Under the pieces are notes generated by a model. That model did no database searches. It had not been told where the DNA came from and worked only from the letters and a program-made list of their open reading frames with translations. The position numbers and the translations under genes were made by a program. 64,000 nucleotides of DNA from Costus lasius. Its lineage: Eukaryota > Streptophyta > Magnoliopsida > Zingiberales > Costaceae. The first letter of the stretch is position 1. The number at the start of each line of letters is the position of its first letter. Below, piece after piece: positions 1 to 11,363 of this stretch. The DNA lies in the NCBI GenBank assembly GCA_027563935.2, contig CM050449.1:58483949-58547948 (forward strand). The letters run 5' to 3'.

Positions 1-1739
1 ATGGTTATATGATTGCTTTGTGATCCTTGTTTGCGCTCTAGCTTAGATCTTAACTTCATGCGAAAACTTGATGATGATGTCTTTCTTGTTGGCGCATGTA
101 TGATGATGTGCGCATCTATCATGTTGAATGTTGTTGATGTTTTCTCAAAACAAACTAAATGACTTGCGCGCTCACCATTAGATCTAAGTGGCGCTTACTA
201 TAAACCCTTAGACGGGTTGATGGGGTTGAAGTCACCCTCTAGGTTAGATCCAATAGTCTGATCAGACCATCTAACAGCCTAGATGGATCGACCAGATGGC
301 ACCTGTGCGCAAGCACAAGGTGGCTATAGGTCGATTGCATCACAGGCGTGTAGCGAGGTCTGGTTGAGACAACCAGTGAACACACATGAGTTAGGCCCAG
401 GGTCACACCCGCTTGCCAGAACTCATGTTGGTTGTTCAGCCCTTGGCGCATGCATGGTTGACCATTAGGTCAACTCGAGTCAGTTAGGACTTGGTGCATG
501 CAAGGGCATGGATCTAACTAGATTGTTGAGTGGATCCCTATCAATGCACCGTTGTAAGGTTGTAGGGCACATAAGGAAATTAAAATTGATGCCTATGGGG
601 TTTTCAAAATTTTATTTTCTTTGTAAGGGATAACATGATGATTGATTGATGCCATATGCTTGTTTATTTTATCTTATGTGGGATGCCCAATTTAATGTGT
701 GCTGTGCTGGGGCCTGCGAGCCTGGAATTAAACTTGTAAATTAATTTGTTTTGTGATCTGCGAATCACATTTTTAATTAATTTATTGTATAATTGACCTG
801 CGAGTCAAGCTTGTCTAGATAGATCAAAATGTATTTTGATTAGACAAGAGCTCAAAAGCACACATTGCAGAGGCGCATTCATCTGGTGGGCGCACCTGAG
901 CTGCATTGAGCGCTAGGGCCCTGGGTTGGACCAGATGAGATGCAAAAGACCCAAGAAGCAAGTGAAGACTTAAGATAACTTAAGGTCTTACTTAGGGTTC
1001 ATGGGCTTTTACCACATAAGATCAGCATGCTTTCTATTTATTGCTTTTATAATTAGAATTGCATGAGTTTATCTTCTGCTATAGCCATAGGATTTGCCTG
1101 ATAGTAAGAAGATAAAAGACCGTTAAAATCCAACGCATAAATATCAAGCTCGTAAGCCTTCTGACGCGAAACCTCACTGTTCTGACTATCGTTGGAGCCG
1201 TGTTGTACCCACTCAGTGGGCACGTCCATCTATCTTCAGACGGTGCGGGATTTCACCTGCGTGTTACAGAGAAGGGATTTATCGCTTCTCGTTGCTCAGC
1301 ATAGCATGTGGTGGTCCAGGGAGTAGGTCGGGTCAGCTTGACCATGTAGGCTACATATGTGGCGCATATGGTAGCACATGGAGGCAGCCATCTGTGGGGT
1401 CAGAGATTGTGTTGTACCAACTCAGTTGGCACAGTCGGCTGGATTGCCCAGATGAAGGGGAATCGCACGGGTTGGCGATTGGCAGGGACTGCCTACCAGA
1501 AATTAGTGCTTGTATTCTCTGTGCATCTTATCTCGCCTGAGCGGGACGCGGAGACCAAGTATGAAATCTGGATCCTATCTCACTAAAAGAGTGTTACTCT
1601 TTCGGACTGTTTTAATGGATTTTTCAGTCAGATAAAATAGTGAGAAAAGAATCATTTCTTAAGTCCTGAATTGATTCTAAACATTGATACTGACCTTGCT
1701 GTTCTTGCATTGTTGTAGATTCCTGCAGCAACGAACACC
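1..1739 (+). other. Copia A untranslated leader (partial)
   Basis: Long non-coding region between the primer site (outside the window) and the gag ATG. It aligns throughout with the minus-strand leader of copia B (9476-11349) and of copia 3 (39632-41303). It holds two short palindromes with shared flanks, CCCACTCAGTGGG at 1208-1220 and CCAACTCAGTTGG at 1417-1429. The short ORFs in it are not conserved between copies and I do not regard them as genes. Confidence 0.85.
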
Positions 1740-3900
1740 ATGAGCTTCAATGTGCGATCCCTACTGGAAAGGGAGAAGTTTGCTAGGCCAAACTTCTCAG
1801 ACTGGTTCGGACACCTTAAGATCGTTCTTAAGGCAGAGAGGAAACTGTATGTCCTCGAGACGGCTGTGCCGCCTCAACCCGCTGCGAACGCCGCAAGGGC
1901 GGTTCGTGATGCCTATGAAAAGCACGTCAATGATAGCATTGATGTCGCTTGCCTGATGCTAGCGTCTATGACGCCACCGCTGCAGCGTCAGCATGAGGAT
2001 ATGTCGGCTATAGAGATTATAGCGAACCTCAAGATGCTGTATGCTGCACAGGCGAGGACAGAACGCTATAATCTGACCAAGCTTTTCTTTCAGAGCAAAC
2101 TGGCTGAAGGGAGCCCAGTGGGAGCTCACGTGCTCAAGATGATTGGGCACAAGGAGGCTCTGGAGAAACTGGGGCATACCATCAACCAGGAGCTTGCTGT
2201 AGACATTATTCTACAGTCTCTCCCGCCTTCTTTCGATGCGTTCATTATTAACTTTAATATGAACAAAATCGATTGTACTCCGGCAGAGCTGCTCAATATG
2301 CTCTTGACTACTGAGGAAACTCTGAAGGGAAAGCCTTCAACCTCTGTCTTAATGGTTCCTTCCAGGAACAAGAAGAAGGGGAAGAAGGGCAAAGCCCCTG
2401 TCAAGAGTTACAGCAAGGCTCTGAAACAGAAGGTTAAGCGGTCAAAGGACAACAGGTGTTTCCACTGTGGCCAGCTGGGTCACTGGAAAAAGGACTGTAA
2501 AGCGCTCCAAGGAGATAAGAGGGGAAGCATCCCTTCTGGCTCAGGTATATACGTGACGGAAGTCATGGTTTCATCTTCTTCTATTTCATGGATGTTGGAC
2601 ACTGCATGTGGAGTTCACATTTGTTCAAATGTACAGGAAGTCAAGAGAAGAAGACAGGTGGGACAGCATGAGGTGGACCTACGAGTTGGAAACGGGGCAC
2701 GGGTTGCTGCTGTTGCTGTAGGGGATTATTACATCTCATTACCATCTGGCATTGTATTAGAATTAAACAATTGTTATTTTGTACCCAGTATTACTAAAAA
2801 TATTATCTCTATTCCTGCTCTTGTCAGGAAAGGGTTTTCCTTTGAATGCAAGATTTCAAAGTGTTATCTTACTCTTGATAATATTGTTTATGCTACTGGT
2901 TCAATTAACAATGGGTTATTCATGTTGGACATGGAATATTCTATACAAAATATTGATAATAAGAAAGCCAAGTATGCTGATGACAGCACCTTGTTATGGC
3001 ATAGTCGTTTAGGCCATATTAACAAGAAGCGCATTAAGCGGTTGCATGATCATGGACTGCTGGGATCATTCTCCTATGAGGAGATTGATACATGCAAAGC
3101 TTGTTTAATGGGTAAAATGACGAAGGCTCCTTTTCCTAACAAAGGTCAAAGGGCTTCAGGTTTACTTGACCTTATACACAGTGATGTGTGTGGGCCATTT
3201 AGTAAACATGCCAGAGGTGGCTATCAGTACTTCATTACCTTTACTGATGATTTCAGTAGATATGGGTATGTCTATCTTATGAGACATAAGAGTGAATCTT
3301 TTGACAAGTTCAAAGAGTTCAAGAATGAAGTACAAAATCAGCTAGGCCGAAATATCAAGGCACTTCGTTCTGATCGAGGTGGAGAATACTTGAGTCATGC
3401 GTTTACTGACTATCTAAAGGAGTGTGGGATTATCTCACAGCTCACTCCGCCAGGAACACCGCAATGGAATGGTGTGTCCGAGAGGAGAAATAGAACGTTA
3501 CTTGATATGGTTCGTTCTATGATGAGTCAGGCTACTCTTCCTTACTCCTTTTGGGGATTTGCACTGGAAACAGCTGCAAAGGTACTAAACCGAGTGCCAT
3601 CCAAGGCCGTTTCAAAGACTCCATATGAATTATGGTATGGGAAACAGCCTAGCTTGACATTTATTAAGATCTGGGGTTGCGAGGCTTATGTCAAAAAGCT
3701 CGCCTCTGGGAAACTGGAGAGCAGATCTGAGAAATGCATCTTTGTCGGTTACCCTAAGGAAACTAAGGGTTATTATTTCTACGATCCCAAAGAGAACAAG
3801 GTATTTGTTGCTCGGACGGCCATTTTTCTTGAGAAGGAGTTTCTTCTGCAAGAGGCCAGTGGGAGAGAAATAAAGCTGGATGAGAATCCAGAGGAAGGAC
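1740..3900 (+). pseudogene. gag-pol: Copia A Gag-protease-integrase (5' part of interrupted polyprotein)
   Basis: Encodes the first 720 residues of a Ty1/copia Gag-Pol before copia B interrupts it. The ATG at 1740 starts the same MSFNVRSLLERE terminus as copia B. Visible parts are the gag domain, a basic linker, a CCHC zinc knuckle (CFHCGQLGHWKKDC, about residues 240-253), a protease region in which the expected D-[ST]-G reads D-T-A, the HHCC integrase finger beginning LLWHSRLGH, and the integrase core with its D, D and E residues. No stop or frameshift precedes the break. The natural frame ends in a few junk codons and a stop inside copia B's LTR. The element would make nuclear-integrating, virus-like particle proteins if whole; here it is split, so non-functional as a single protein. 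Confidence 0.93.
3896..3900. repeat. Target-site duplication of copia B, left copy (AGGAC)
   Basis: AGGAC directly precedes the TG of copia B's left LTR and recurs at 13034-13038 directly after the CA of its right LTR. A 5-bp duplication is the normal Ty1/copia integrase footprint. Confidence 0.95.
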
Positions 3901-5570
3901 TGATGGAACCCCTAATCTAAGGGGGGAAGAAACCCTAAACATGCGCATCTAGCATGCATAGCGGAAAGAGGGCTTCAAGTAGATCGCATATGAACTATAT
4001 GTTAACCTAATTCAACTTAAGATCAAGTTTTGATCTTACCAATGCCATGGATTGGATGGCGGCTTGGAATGAGAGAGAGCAAGCAAGATCTCCTCCAAAG
4101 AATACACACACCAAGTGGTGAAGGCTTCCAACTTGCGCAACTTTGTGCTAGCAAAATGCCAAGTTGTCCTTCTCGAGTGGTAGGGATGAAGATGATGCTT
4201 TTGCCGGTTCTGCCCTTGTCGTCCACCCCAAGCTTCTCTCAAGTCTCTCCGAGCAAGAGCAAAACGCAAGGAGACAAGGGATGAATGAGCTCAAGCCGTT
4301 TTGGCGTTTCAAGGAGCCATGCGCTCAATGACTTTCCAAATTTGGAAACTCCATTAAGCCATGCGTTCTCCTCTTCAAGCAAACCGCCCAAAACGCTTAT
4401 GGATCGAACCATGGGTTCACCCATGTAAACCGGTTCAATCCAAATTGGTCCAAACCAAAGCAATCGGTCTAGATCAACCAAACCCTAAGGTTTCCAATCC
4501 AACCGTTCATCTTATGATGCTCTTGATCTCACCGATCTAGCATCAATACTCTCGATCGAAGCTTACCGATCTCAAGCCCTAATCAATCAAACATGATCAA
4601 GCTAGATCTCACTTACAATCAGAGTCTATATCCCTTTAAACTGAACCCAAATAATTCAGTCCACACGATCTGACTCAAAGAAAGCCATATCACCAAATTG
4701 TGTGACCCTGAGGGTTTCCTTTAAACGTCGGTAACGATAACTTACGTTATCACGATCAGTGAGGGGTATCTAGCAACACATCACTGTCTCCCGATATAAA
4801 GGAAAGAGTCTTCCAAGACTCCACCCAAACCATAGCATAAGTGTGAATCAACTCACTTGGCATACATGATTCCTTTGCCACTGGATGTTCTTATTGGACA
4901 AGCATGTCAAGCCTGTAACTCCAATACGATGAGCATGATTAGATCAGATGAACATAGTCATCTGGGTATGGCCATACACTTCCTCAATCATCTCATATAG
5001 GGGGGCCCTCTAGAACATCACACTCCTTAAACAAGGAGACGGCAATCCTTTATCTATCACAAGTGCCCTAACCTGACTCAAGCTCACCATCCAAGATAGT
5101 CTATAATCATTATGTTTCAAATGATATTGAACTACCTCAAAACAATGACAATCATCATTTAGAAACACAAGTGATCTCAAGTCAAAGGACATGTGCCACT
5201 TAGTGCTTACAAGGATCATTCACATTGTGACAAGCAATGGAATATCCCAGTAGGGTCTGTCCAGTACATCCAATGTACCCATGAGTCTACATCTTATTCC
5301 ATGCTCGAAGCATCCTATAAGATTAGCACTCATATCAGTCTCAATCATATCAAGGCTGTCTCAAGTTCACCAAGATATCTCGACTAAGGACTTATAGCCT
5401 GTCAGCCTAGCTGAACAGCTTTGAGACATTATTCAGAAGTACACTTATTACAGCAGACAAGGTAACAACCTGAATAATAACCATGCCTTTTATAAACATA
5501 AGAGTTTATTACATGATACTTTTACAATCCCAAAGGCCTCAAACATTAGCCTTAAGGGCATACCCCAACA
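3901..5570 (-). repeat. Copia B 3' LTR
   Basis: 1670-bp LTR, read on the minus strand from TGTTGGGGTATGCCC to GTTCCATCA, bounded by TG..CA. It is a near-perfect direct copy of 11364-13033. The U5 end carries CCCCT-loop-AGGGG, a small inverted repeat found with other loops in sister LTRs. The ORFs inside it are LTR noise. Confidence 0.95.
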
Positions 5571-5585
5571 ATCTCCCACTTGCAC
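5571..5585 (-). other. Copia B polypurine tract
   Basis: On the minus strand the sequence AAGTGGGAGAT abuts the TG of the 3' LTR, the position and composition of a plus-strand priming polypurine tract. The identical tract precedes the LTRs of copia A, 3 and C. Confidence 0.85.
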
Positions 5586-5590
5586 TTAAT

Positions 5591-8500
5591 CTAATGGTTG
5601 AGAAATCTCAAACCCATATTATTACAGTGCTTCTCATGCTTCTGCTGCGCCAGAGGCTTGGTAAGTGGGTCTGCCAGATTGTCATCTGTATGAACCTTGC
5701 ATATTTTGATCTCGCCTCGATCAATGATCTCCCGGATCAAGTGAAACCGTCTCTGTATGTGCTTGGACTTCTGGTGCGACCGTGGTTCCTTTGCTTGTGC
5801 AATTGCTCCAGTGTTATCACAGAAGATAACCAAAGGATCAGCACTCGAAGGAACGACACCAAGTTCTCTCACGAACTTACGAATCCAAACTGCCTCCTTG
5901 GATGCTTCCGAGGCTGCAACATACTCGGCTTCTGTTGTGGAATCAGCAACAGTTGACTGTTTGAAACTTTTCCACACCACTGCTCCACCATTCAAGCTAA
6001 AAACATAGCCTGATTGCGATCGGAAATCATCCTGGTCCGACTGGAACGAAGCGTCAGTATATCCCTCTATACTGAGTTCTTCCTGACCACCATATATCAA
6101 GAACATATCTTTGGTCCTCCGCAGATATTTTAAAATGTTCTTGACCGCAATCCAGTGCGCCAAACCTGGATTACTTTGGAATCGACTGGTTACGCTTAAC
6201 CCGTAAGCGACGTCTGGGCGAGTACACAACATCGCATACATAATGGATCCAATAGCCGAAGCATAAGGCGTATTGTCCATTTCATCTTTCTCAGTCTGTG
6301 TTTGTGGACACTGACTCTTCGAAAGATTCAGACCATGTCTGACTGGAAGATATCCACGTTTAGAATTCTCTAAATGGAATCTCTCCAGGACCTTATCGAT
6401 GTAAGTACTCTGGCACAGCCCGAGAAGCCTCTTAGATCTATCCCTGTAGATCTTCACACCTAGTACATAGGCTGCTTCTCCTAAATCTTTCATCTGGAAA
6501 CATTTTCCTAACCATGCTTTAACAGCATGCAGTTCAGGAATATCATTTCCAATAATCAAGATATCATCGACGTAGAGGATTAGGAATGTAATCACGCTCC
6601 CACTAAACCTCTTATATACACACGGGTCATCCTCGTTCTTGATGAAACCAAACTCAGAGATTGATTCATCAAAACGAATGTTCCAGCTTCTTGATGCTTG
6701 TTTAAGTCCATAAATGGACTTCTTTAACTTGCATATTTTATGACGATCTGATGGATTAGTGAAACCCTCAGGTTGTGTCATATACACATCCTCATCCAGA
6801 TTTCCATTAAGGAAAGCTGTTTTCACATCCATCTGCCAGATCTCATAGTCGTAATATGCTGCTATCGCGAAAAGAATCCGAATAGACTTAAACATGGCTA
6901 CAGGAGAGAAAGTTTCATCATAATCTATCCCGTAGATTTGTTTGAAACCTTTCGCTACTAGCCTGCCTTTATAGGTAACTACGTTACCATCCATGTCAAT
7001 CTTCTTCTTGAAGATCCATTTACAGCCTATAGGGATTACTCCCGGAGGCGGATCAACCAAATCCCAGACCTGGTTATCTGACATGGAGTCCATTTCGGCT
7101 CGCATAGCTTCAAGCCATCTAGCTGACTCCGGTCCACTGACCGCATCCGCATAAGTGAGGGGTTCATCATTATCAATGATGTAGACTCCGTCATAGCGCT
7201 CAGGCTGTCGACGGATCCTACCCGATCTTCGCGGTTCCCGTGATATTTGAGCCTCAGGTTGCTCAATAACCTGATCTACCGGCTCAGGCTCATCCAACTG
7301 TGCTTGACTACTTTGTCCTTCCTCTGGATTCTCATCCAGCTTTATTTCTCTCCCACTGGCCTCTTGCAGAAGAAACTCCTTCTCAAGAAATATGGCCGTC
7401 CGAGCAACAAAAACCTTGTTCTCTTTGGGATCGTAGAAATAATAACCCTTAGTTTCCTTAGGGTAACCGACAAAGATACATTTCTCAGATCTGCTCTCTA
7501 GTTTCCCAGAGGCGAGCTTTTTGACATAAGCCTCGCAACCCCAGATCCTGATAAATGTCAAGCTAGGCTGTTTCCCATACCATAACTCATATGGCGTCTT
7601 TAAAACTGCCTTGGATGGCACTCGGTTTAGTACCTTTGCAGCTGTTTCCAGTGCAAAACCCCAAAAGGAATATGGAAGAGTAGCCTGACTCATCATAGAA
7701 CGAACCATATCAAGTAACGTTCTATTTCTCCTCTCGGACACACCATTCCATTGCGGTGTTCCTGGCGGAGTGAGCTGTGAGATAATCCCACACTCCTTCA
7801 GATAGTCAGTAAACGCATGACTCAGGTATTCACCACCTCGATCAGAACGAAGTGCCTTGATATTTCGGCCTAACTGATTTTGTACTTCATTTTTGAACTC
7901 TTTGAACTTGTCAAAAGATTCACTTTTATGTCTCATTAAATAGACATATCCATACCTACTGAAATCATCAGTAAAGGTAATGAAGTACTGATAGCCACCT
8001 CTGGCATGTTTACTAAAAGGCCCACACACATCACTGTGTATAAGGTCAAGTAAACCTGAAGTCCTTTGACCTTTGTTAAGAAAAGGAGACTTCGTCATTT
8101 TACCCATCAAACAAGCTTTGCATGTATCAATCTCCTCATAGGAGAATGATCCCAGCAGTCCATGTTCATGCAACCGCTTAATGCGCTTCTCGTTTATATG
8201 GCCTAAACGACTATGCCATAGCAAGGTGCTGTCATCAGCATACTTGGCTTTCTTATTATCAATGTTTTGTATAGAATTTTCCATGTCCAACATGTATAAC
8301 CCATTGTTAATTGAACCAGTTGCATACACAATATTATCATGAGATAAAACACACTTTGAAATCTTGCATTCAAAGGCAAATCCTTTCCTGACAAGAGCAG
8401 GAATAGAGATAATATTCTTGGTAATACTGGGTACAAAATAACAATTGTTTAATTCTAATACAATGCCAGATGGTAAAGTAATGAAATAGTCTCCTACAGC

Positions 8501-9475
8501 AACAGCAGCAACCCGTGCCCCGTTTCCAACTCGTAGGTCTACCTCATGCTGTCCCACCTGCCTTCTTCTCTTGAGTTCCTGTACATTTGAACAAATGTGA
8601 ACTCCACATGCAGTGTCTAACACCCATGAAATAGTAGAAGAAGATAACATGACCTCAGTCACATATATACCTGAGCCAGAAGCGATGCTTCCCCTCTTAT
8701 CTCCTTGGAGCGCTTTACAGTCCTTTTTCCAGTGACCCAGCTGGCCACAGTGGAAACACCTGTTGTCCTTCGACCGCTTCACCTTCTGTTTCAGAGCCTT
8801 GCTGTAATTCTTGACAGGGGCCTTGCCCTTCTTCCCCTTCTTCTTGTTCCTTGAAGGAACCATCAAGACAGAGGTTGAAGGCTTACCCTTCAGAGTTTCC
8901 TCAGTAGTCAAGAGCATATTCAACAGCTCTGCCGGCGTACAATCGATCTTGTTCATATTAAAATTAATAATGAACGCATCGAAAGAAGGCGGGAGAGACT
9001 GCAGAATAATATCCACAGCAAGCTCCTGGTTGATGGTATGCCCCAGTTTCTCCAGAGCCTCCTTGTGCCCAATCATCTTGAGCACGTGAGCTCCCACTGG
9101 GCTCCCCTCAGCCAGTTTGCTCTGAAAGAAGAGCTTCGTCAGATTATAGCGCTCAGTCCTCGCCTGTGCAGCATACAGCATCTTGAGGTTCGCTATAATT
9201 TCTATAGCCGACATATCCTCATGCTGACGCTGCAGCGGTGGCGTCATAGACGCTAGCATCAGGCAAGCGACATCAATGCTATCATTGACGTGCTTTTCGT
9301 AGGCATCCCGAACCGCCCTTGCGGCGTTCGGAGCGGGCTGCGGCGGTATCGCCGTCTCGAGGACATACAGTTTCCTCTCTGCCTTAAGAACAATCTTAAG
9401 GTGTCCGAACCAGTCAGAGAAGTTCGGCCCAGCAAACTTCTCCCTTTCCAGTAGGGATCGCACATTGAAGCTCAT
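5591..9475 (-). CDS. gag-pol: Copia B Gag-Pol polyprotein, 1294 aa, intact frame
   Basis: Single open frame encoding the whole Ty1/copia polyprotein. Gag spans about residues 1-235 and the CCHC knuckle C240-C253. The protease has the active-site region LDTACG with D287. The integrase has the HHCC finger H421, H426, C452, C455 and core residues D482, D545 and E581 (35 residues between the last two). The reverse transcriptase has YVDD at 968-971. RNase H starts around IEGYTDAS (D1141) and runs to the C-terminus. It acts in the cytoplasm as a virus-like particle and then in the nucleus, copying RNA to DNA and integrating it. The ATG at 9475 is preceded by a 1.9-kb leader. The oddity is D-T-A in place of the usual retropepsin D-[ST]-G, shared with copia A. 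No stops or frameshifts were seen, so it may still be active. Confidence 0.97.
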   Translation of the reverse strand: MSFNVRSLLEREKFAGPNFSDWFGHLKIVLKAERKLYVLETAIPPQPAPNAARAVRDAYEKHVNDSIDVACLMLASMTPPLQRQHEDMSAIEIIANLKMLYAAQARTERYNLTKLFFQSKLAEGSPVGAHVLKMIGHKEALEKLGHTINQELAVDIILQSLPPSFDAFIINFNMNKIDCTPAELLNMLLTTEETLKGKPSTSVLMVPSRNKKKGKKGKAPVKNYSKALKQKVKRSKDNRCFHCGQLGHWKKDCKALQGDKRGSIASGSGIYVTEVMLSSSTISWVLDTACGVHICSNVQELKRRRQVGQHEVDLRVGNGARVAAVAVGDYFITLPSGIVLELNNCYFVPSITKNIISIPALVRKGFAFECKISKCVLSHDNIVYATGSINNGLYMLDMENSIQNIDNKKAKYADDSTLLWHSRLGHINEKRIKRLHEHGLLGSFSYEEIDTCKACLMGKMTKSPFLNKGQRTSGLLDLIHSDVCGPFSKHARGGYQYFITFTDDFSRYGYVYLMRHKSESFDKFKEFKNEVQNQLGRNIKALRSDRGGEYLSHAFTDYLKECGIISQLTPPGTPQWNGVSERRNRTLLDMVRSMMSQATLPYSFWGFALETAAKVLNRVPSKAVLKTPYELWYGKQPSLTFIRIWGCEAYVKKLASGKLESRSEKCIFVGYPKETKGYYFYDPKENKVFVARTAIFLEKEFLLQEASGREIKLDENPEEGQSSQAQLDEPEPVDQVIEQPEAQISREPRRSGRIRRQPERYDGVYIIDNDEPLTYADAVSGPESARWLEAMRAEMDSMSDNQVWDLVDPPPGVIPIGCKWIFKKKIDMDGNVVTYKGRLVAKGFKQIYGIDYDETFSPVAMFKSIRILFAIAAYYDYEIWQMDVKTAFLNGNLDEDVYMTQPEGFTNPSDRHKICKLKKSIYGLKQASRSWNIRFDESISEFGFIKNEDDPCVYKRFSGSVITFLILYVDDILIIGNDIPELHAVKAWLGKCFQMKDLGEAAYVLGVKIYRDRSKRLLGLCQSTYIDKVLERFHLENSKRGYLPVRHGLNLSKSQCPQTQTEKDEMDNTPYASAIGSIMYAMLCTRPDVAYGLSVTSRFQSNPGLAHWIAVKNILKYLRRTKDMFLIYGGQEELSIEGYTDASFQSDQDDFRSQSGYVFSLNGGAVVWKSFKQSTVADSTTEAEYVAASEASKEAVWIRKFVRELGVVPSSADPLVIFCDNTGAIAQAKEPRSHQKSKHIQRRFHLIREIIDRGEIKICKVHTDDNLADPLTKPLAQQKHEKHCNNMGLRFLNH

Positions 9476-11349
9476 GGTGTTCGTTGCTGCAGGAATCTAC
9501 AACAAGCAAGAACAGCAAGGTCAGTATCAATGTTTCAGAATCAATCCAGGACTTAAGAAAGATTCTTTTCTCACTATTTTGTCTGACTGAAAAATCCAGT
9601 AAACAGTCCGAAAGAGTAACACTCTTTTAGTGAGATGGGATCCAGATTTCATACTTGGTCTCCGCGTCCCGCTCAGGCGAGATAAGATACACAGAGATGA
9701 CAAGCACTAATTTCTGGTAGGCTGTCCCAGCCAATCGCCAACCCGTGCGATTCCCCTTCATCTTGGCAATCCAGCAGACTGTGCCAACTGAGTTGGTACA
9801 ACACAGTCTCTGATCCCAGAGATGGCTGCCTCCATGTGCTACCATATGCGCCACATATGTAGCCTACATGGTCAAGCTGACCCGACCTACTCCCTGGACC
9901 ACCACGTGCTATGCTGAGCAACGAGAGGGGATAAATCCCAACTCTGTAACACGCAGGTGAAATCCAGCACCGTCTGAAGATAGATGGACGTGCCCACTGA
10001 GTGGGTTCAACACGGCTCCAACGATAATCAGAAAGGTGAGGTTTCGCGTCAGAAGGCTTACGAGCTTGATATATTAGCGTTGGATTTTAACGGTCTTTTA
10101 TCTTCTTACTATCAGGCATGCCTATGGCTATAGCAGAAGATAAACATAAACATGCAATTCTAATTATTAGCAATAAGTAGAAAGCATGATCTTATGTGGT
10201 AAAAGCCCATGAACCCTAGTAAGACCTTAATGTTACTTAAGTCTTCACTTGAGCTTCATTGCATCTCATCTGGTCCAACCCAGTGCCCCAGCGCCAAGAG
10301 CACCACAGGTGCACCACCAGGTGAATGCCCCTCTTGGATGTGTGCCTTTGTACTCTTGTCTAATCAAAGTACATTTGATCTATCTAGACAAGGTTGACTC
10401 GCAGGTCAACTACATTTCATAAATTAAAACAATGTGATTCGCAGATCACAAAAATTAACTTATAATTTACCAGGCACGCAGGCCCCAGCACAGCACACAA
10501 TATGGGCAACCCACATAAGACTAAATAAACAAGCATATGGTTCAATCAACATGTGATCCAATCATCTTGAAATTAAAAGTTTTGAAAACCCCATGGCATC
10601 AATTTTAATTTCCTTATGAGCCCTACAACCTTACAATGGTCCATTGATAGGGATCCACTCAACCATCTAGTTAGATCCATTGCCCTTGCATGCACCGAGT
10701 CCTAACTGACCCGAGTTGACCTAATGGTCAACCATGCATGCGTCAAGGGCTGAACTACCCCCATGAGTTTTGGCAAGCGGGTGTGACCCCGGGCCTAACT
10801 CAAGTGTGTTCAGTAGTGTCTCAACCAGACCTCGCTACACGCCCTAGATGCAGTCAACCTATAGCCACCTTGTGCTTGCGCATAGGTGCTATCAGGTTAA
10901 CCCATCTGAGCTGTCAGATGGTCTGATCAGACTTGGATCTAACCTAGTGGTGACTTCAACCCCATCAACCCATCTAAGGGTTTAATGTAGTGGCACCTTA
11001 GATCTAATCAAGCGCGCAAGATGTAAGTTTTAGAAAACTTTTAGAACGTGCGCAAATAAACAAACAACATGCTTGATAACCCTTAGATCTAAGGGGGTCC
11101 CCTTCAAGGGGGAGCGCATACTTTAGGGGGTCCCCTTCAAGGGGGAGCGCATACTTTAGGGGGTCCCCTTCAAGGGGGAGCGCAAACTACATGTCAACAT
11201 ATGATACAAGCGCAACCTTCATGCAACCATGATACAAGCGCAACCATCATGTAACCAAAGTAAGCGCAACCATCATGTAACCAAAGTAAGCGCAACCAAC
11301 ATAGATCACAAAATCGTAAAGCAATCATATAGATCATATGGAGAGCCTA
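9476..11349 (-). other. Copia B untranslated leader
   Basis: About 1.9 kb without a credible gene between the primer site and the gag ATG. It holds the conserved palindromes CCAACTGAGTTGG (9784-9796) and CCCACTGAGTGGG (9993-10005) and, near the primer site, a 33-bp tandem repeat that is much less developed or absent in the sister leaders. Small ORFs here (for example 10209-10397 and 10738-10926) are not preserved in copia A or 3 and were left out. Confidence 0.85.
11092..11184 (-). repeat. 33-bp tandem repeat in copia B leader (about 3 copies)
   Basis: Three near-identical 33-bp units beginning at 11092, 11125 and 11158. Each contains CCCCTTCAAGGGG followed by GAGCGCA. The same words form the outer end of the LTRs at 50313-50341 and 53593-53619, so each unit resembles an LTR terminus rather than arbitrary leader sequence. 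Confidence 0.9.
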
Positions 11350-11361
11350 GCTCTGATACCA
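11350..11361 (-). other. Copia B primer-binding site (initiator Met tRNA)
   Basis: Minus-strand TGGTATCAGAGC lies two bases inside the 5' LTR. It is the standard plant initiator-methionine tRNA 3'-end complement that primes minus-strand DNA synthesis. Confidence 0.95.
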
Positions 11362-11363
11362 AT

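Noticed and set aside
1292..1586. Short ORFs shared between the copia A and B leaders (82 and 75 codons)
   Set aside because: Similarity follows from general leader homology; the homologous copia 3 leader does not keep them open, so coding is not supported.
4030..4284. 84-codon ORF found identically at 11493-11747
   Set aside because: The duplication is explained by the two LTRs of copia B; no domain is recognisable and sister LTRs do not keep the frame.
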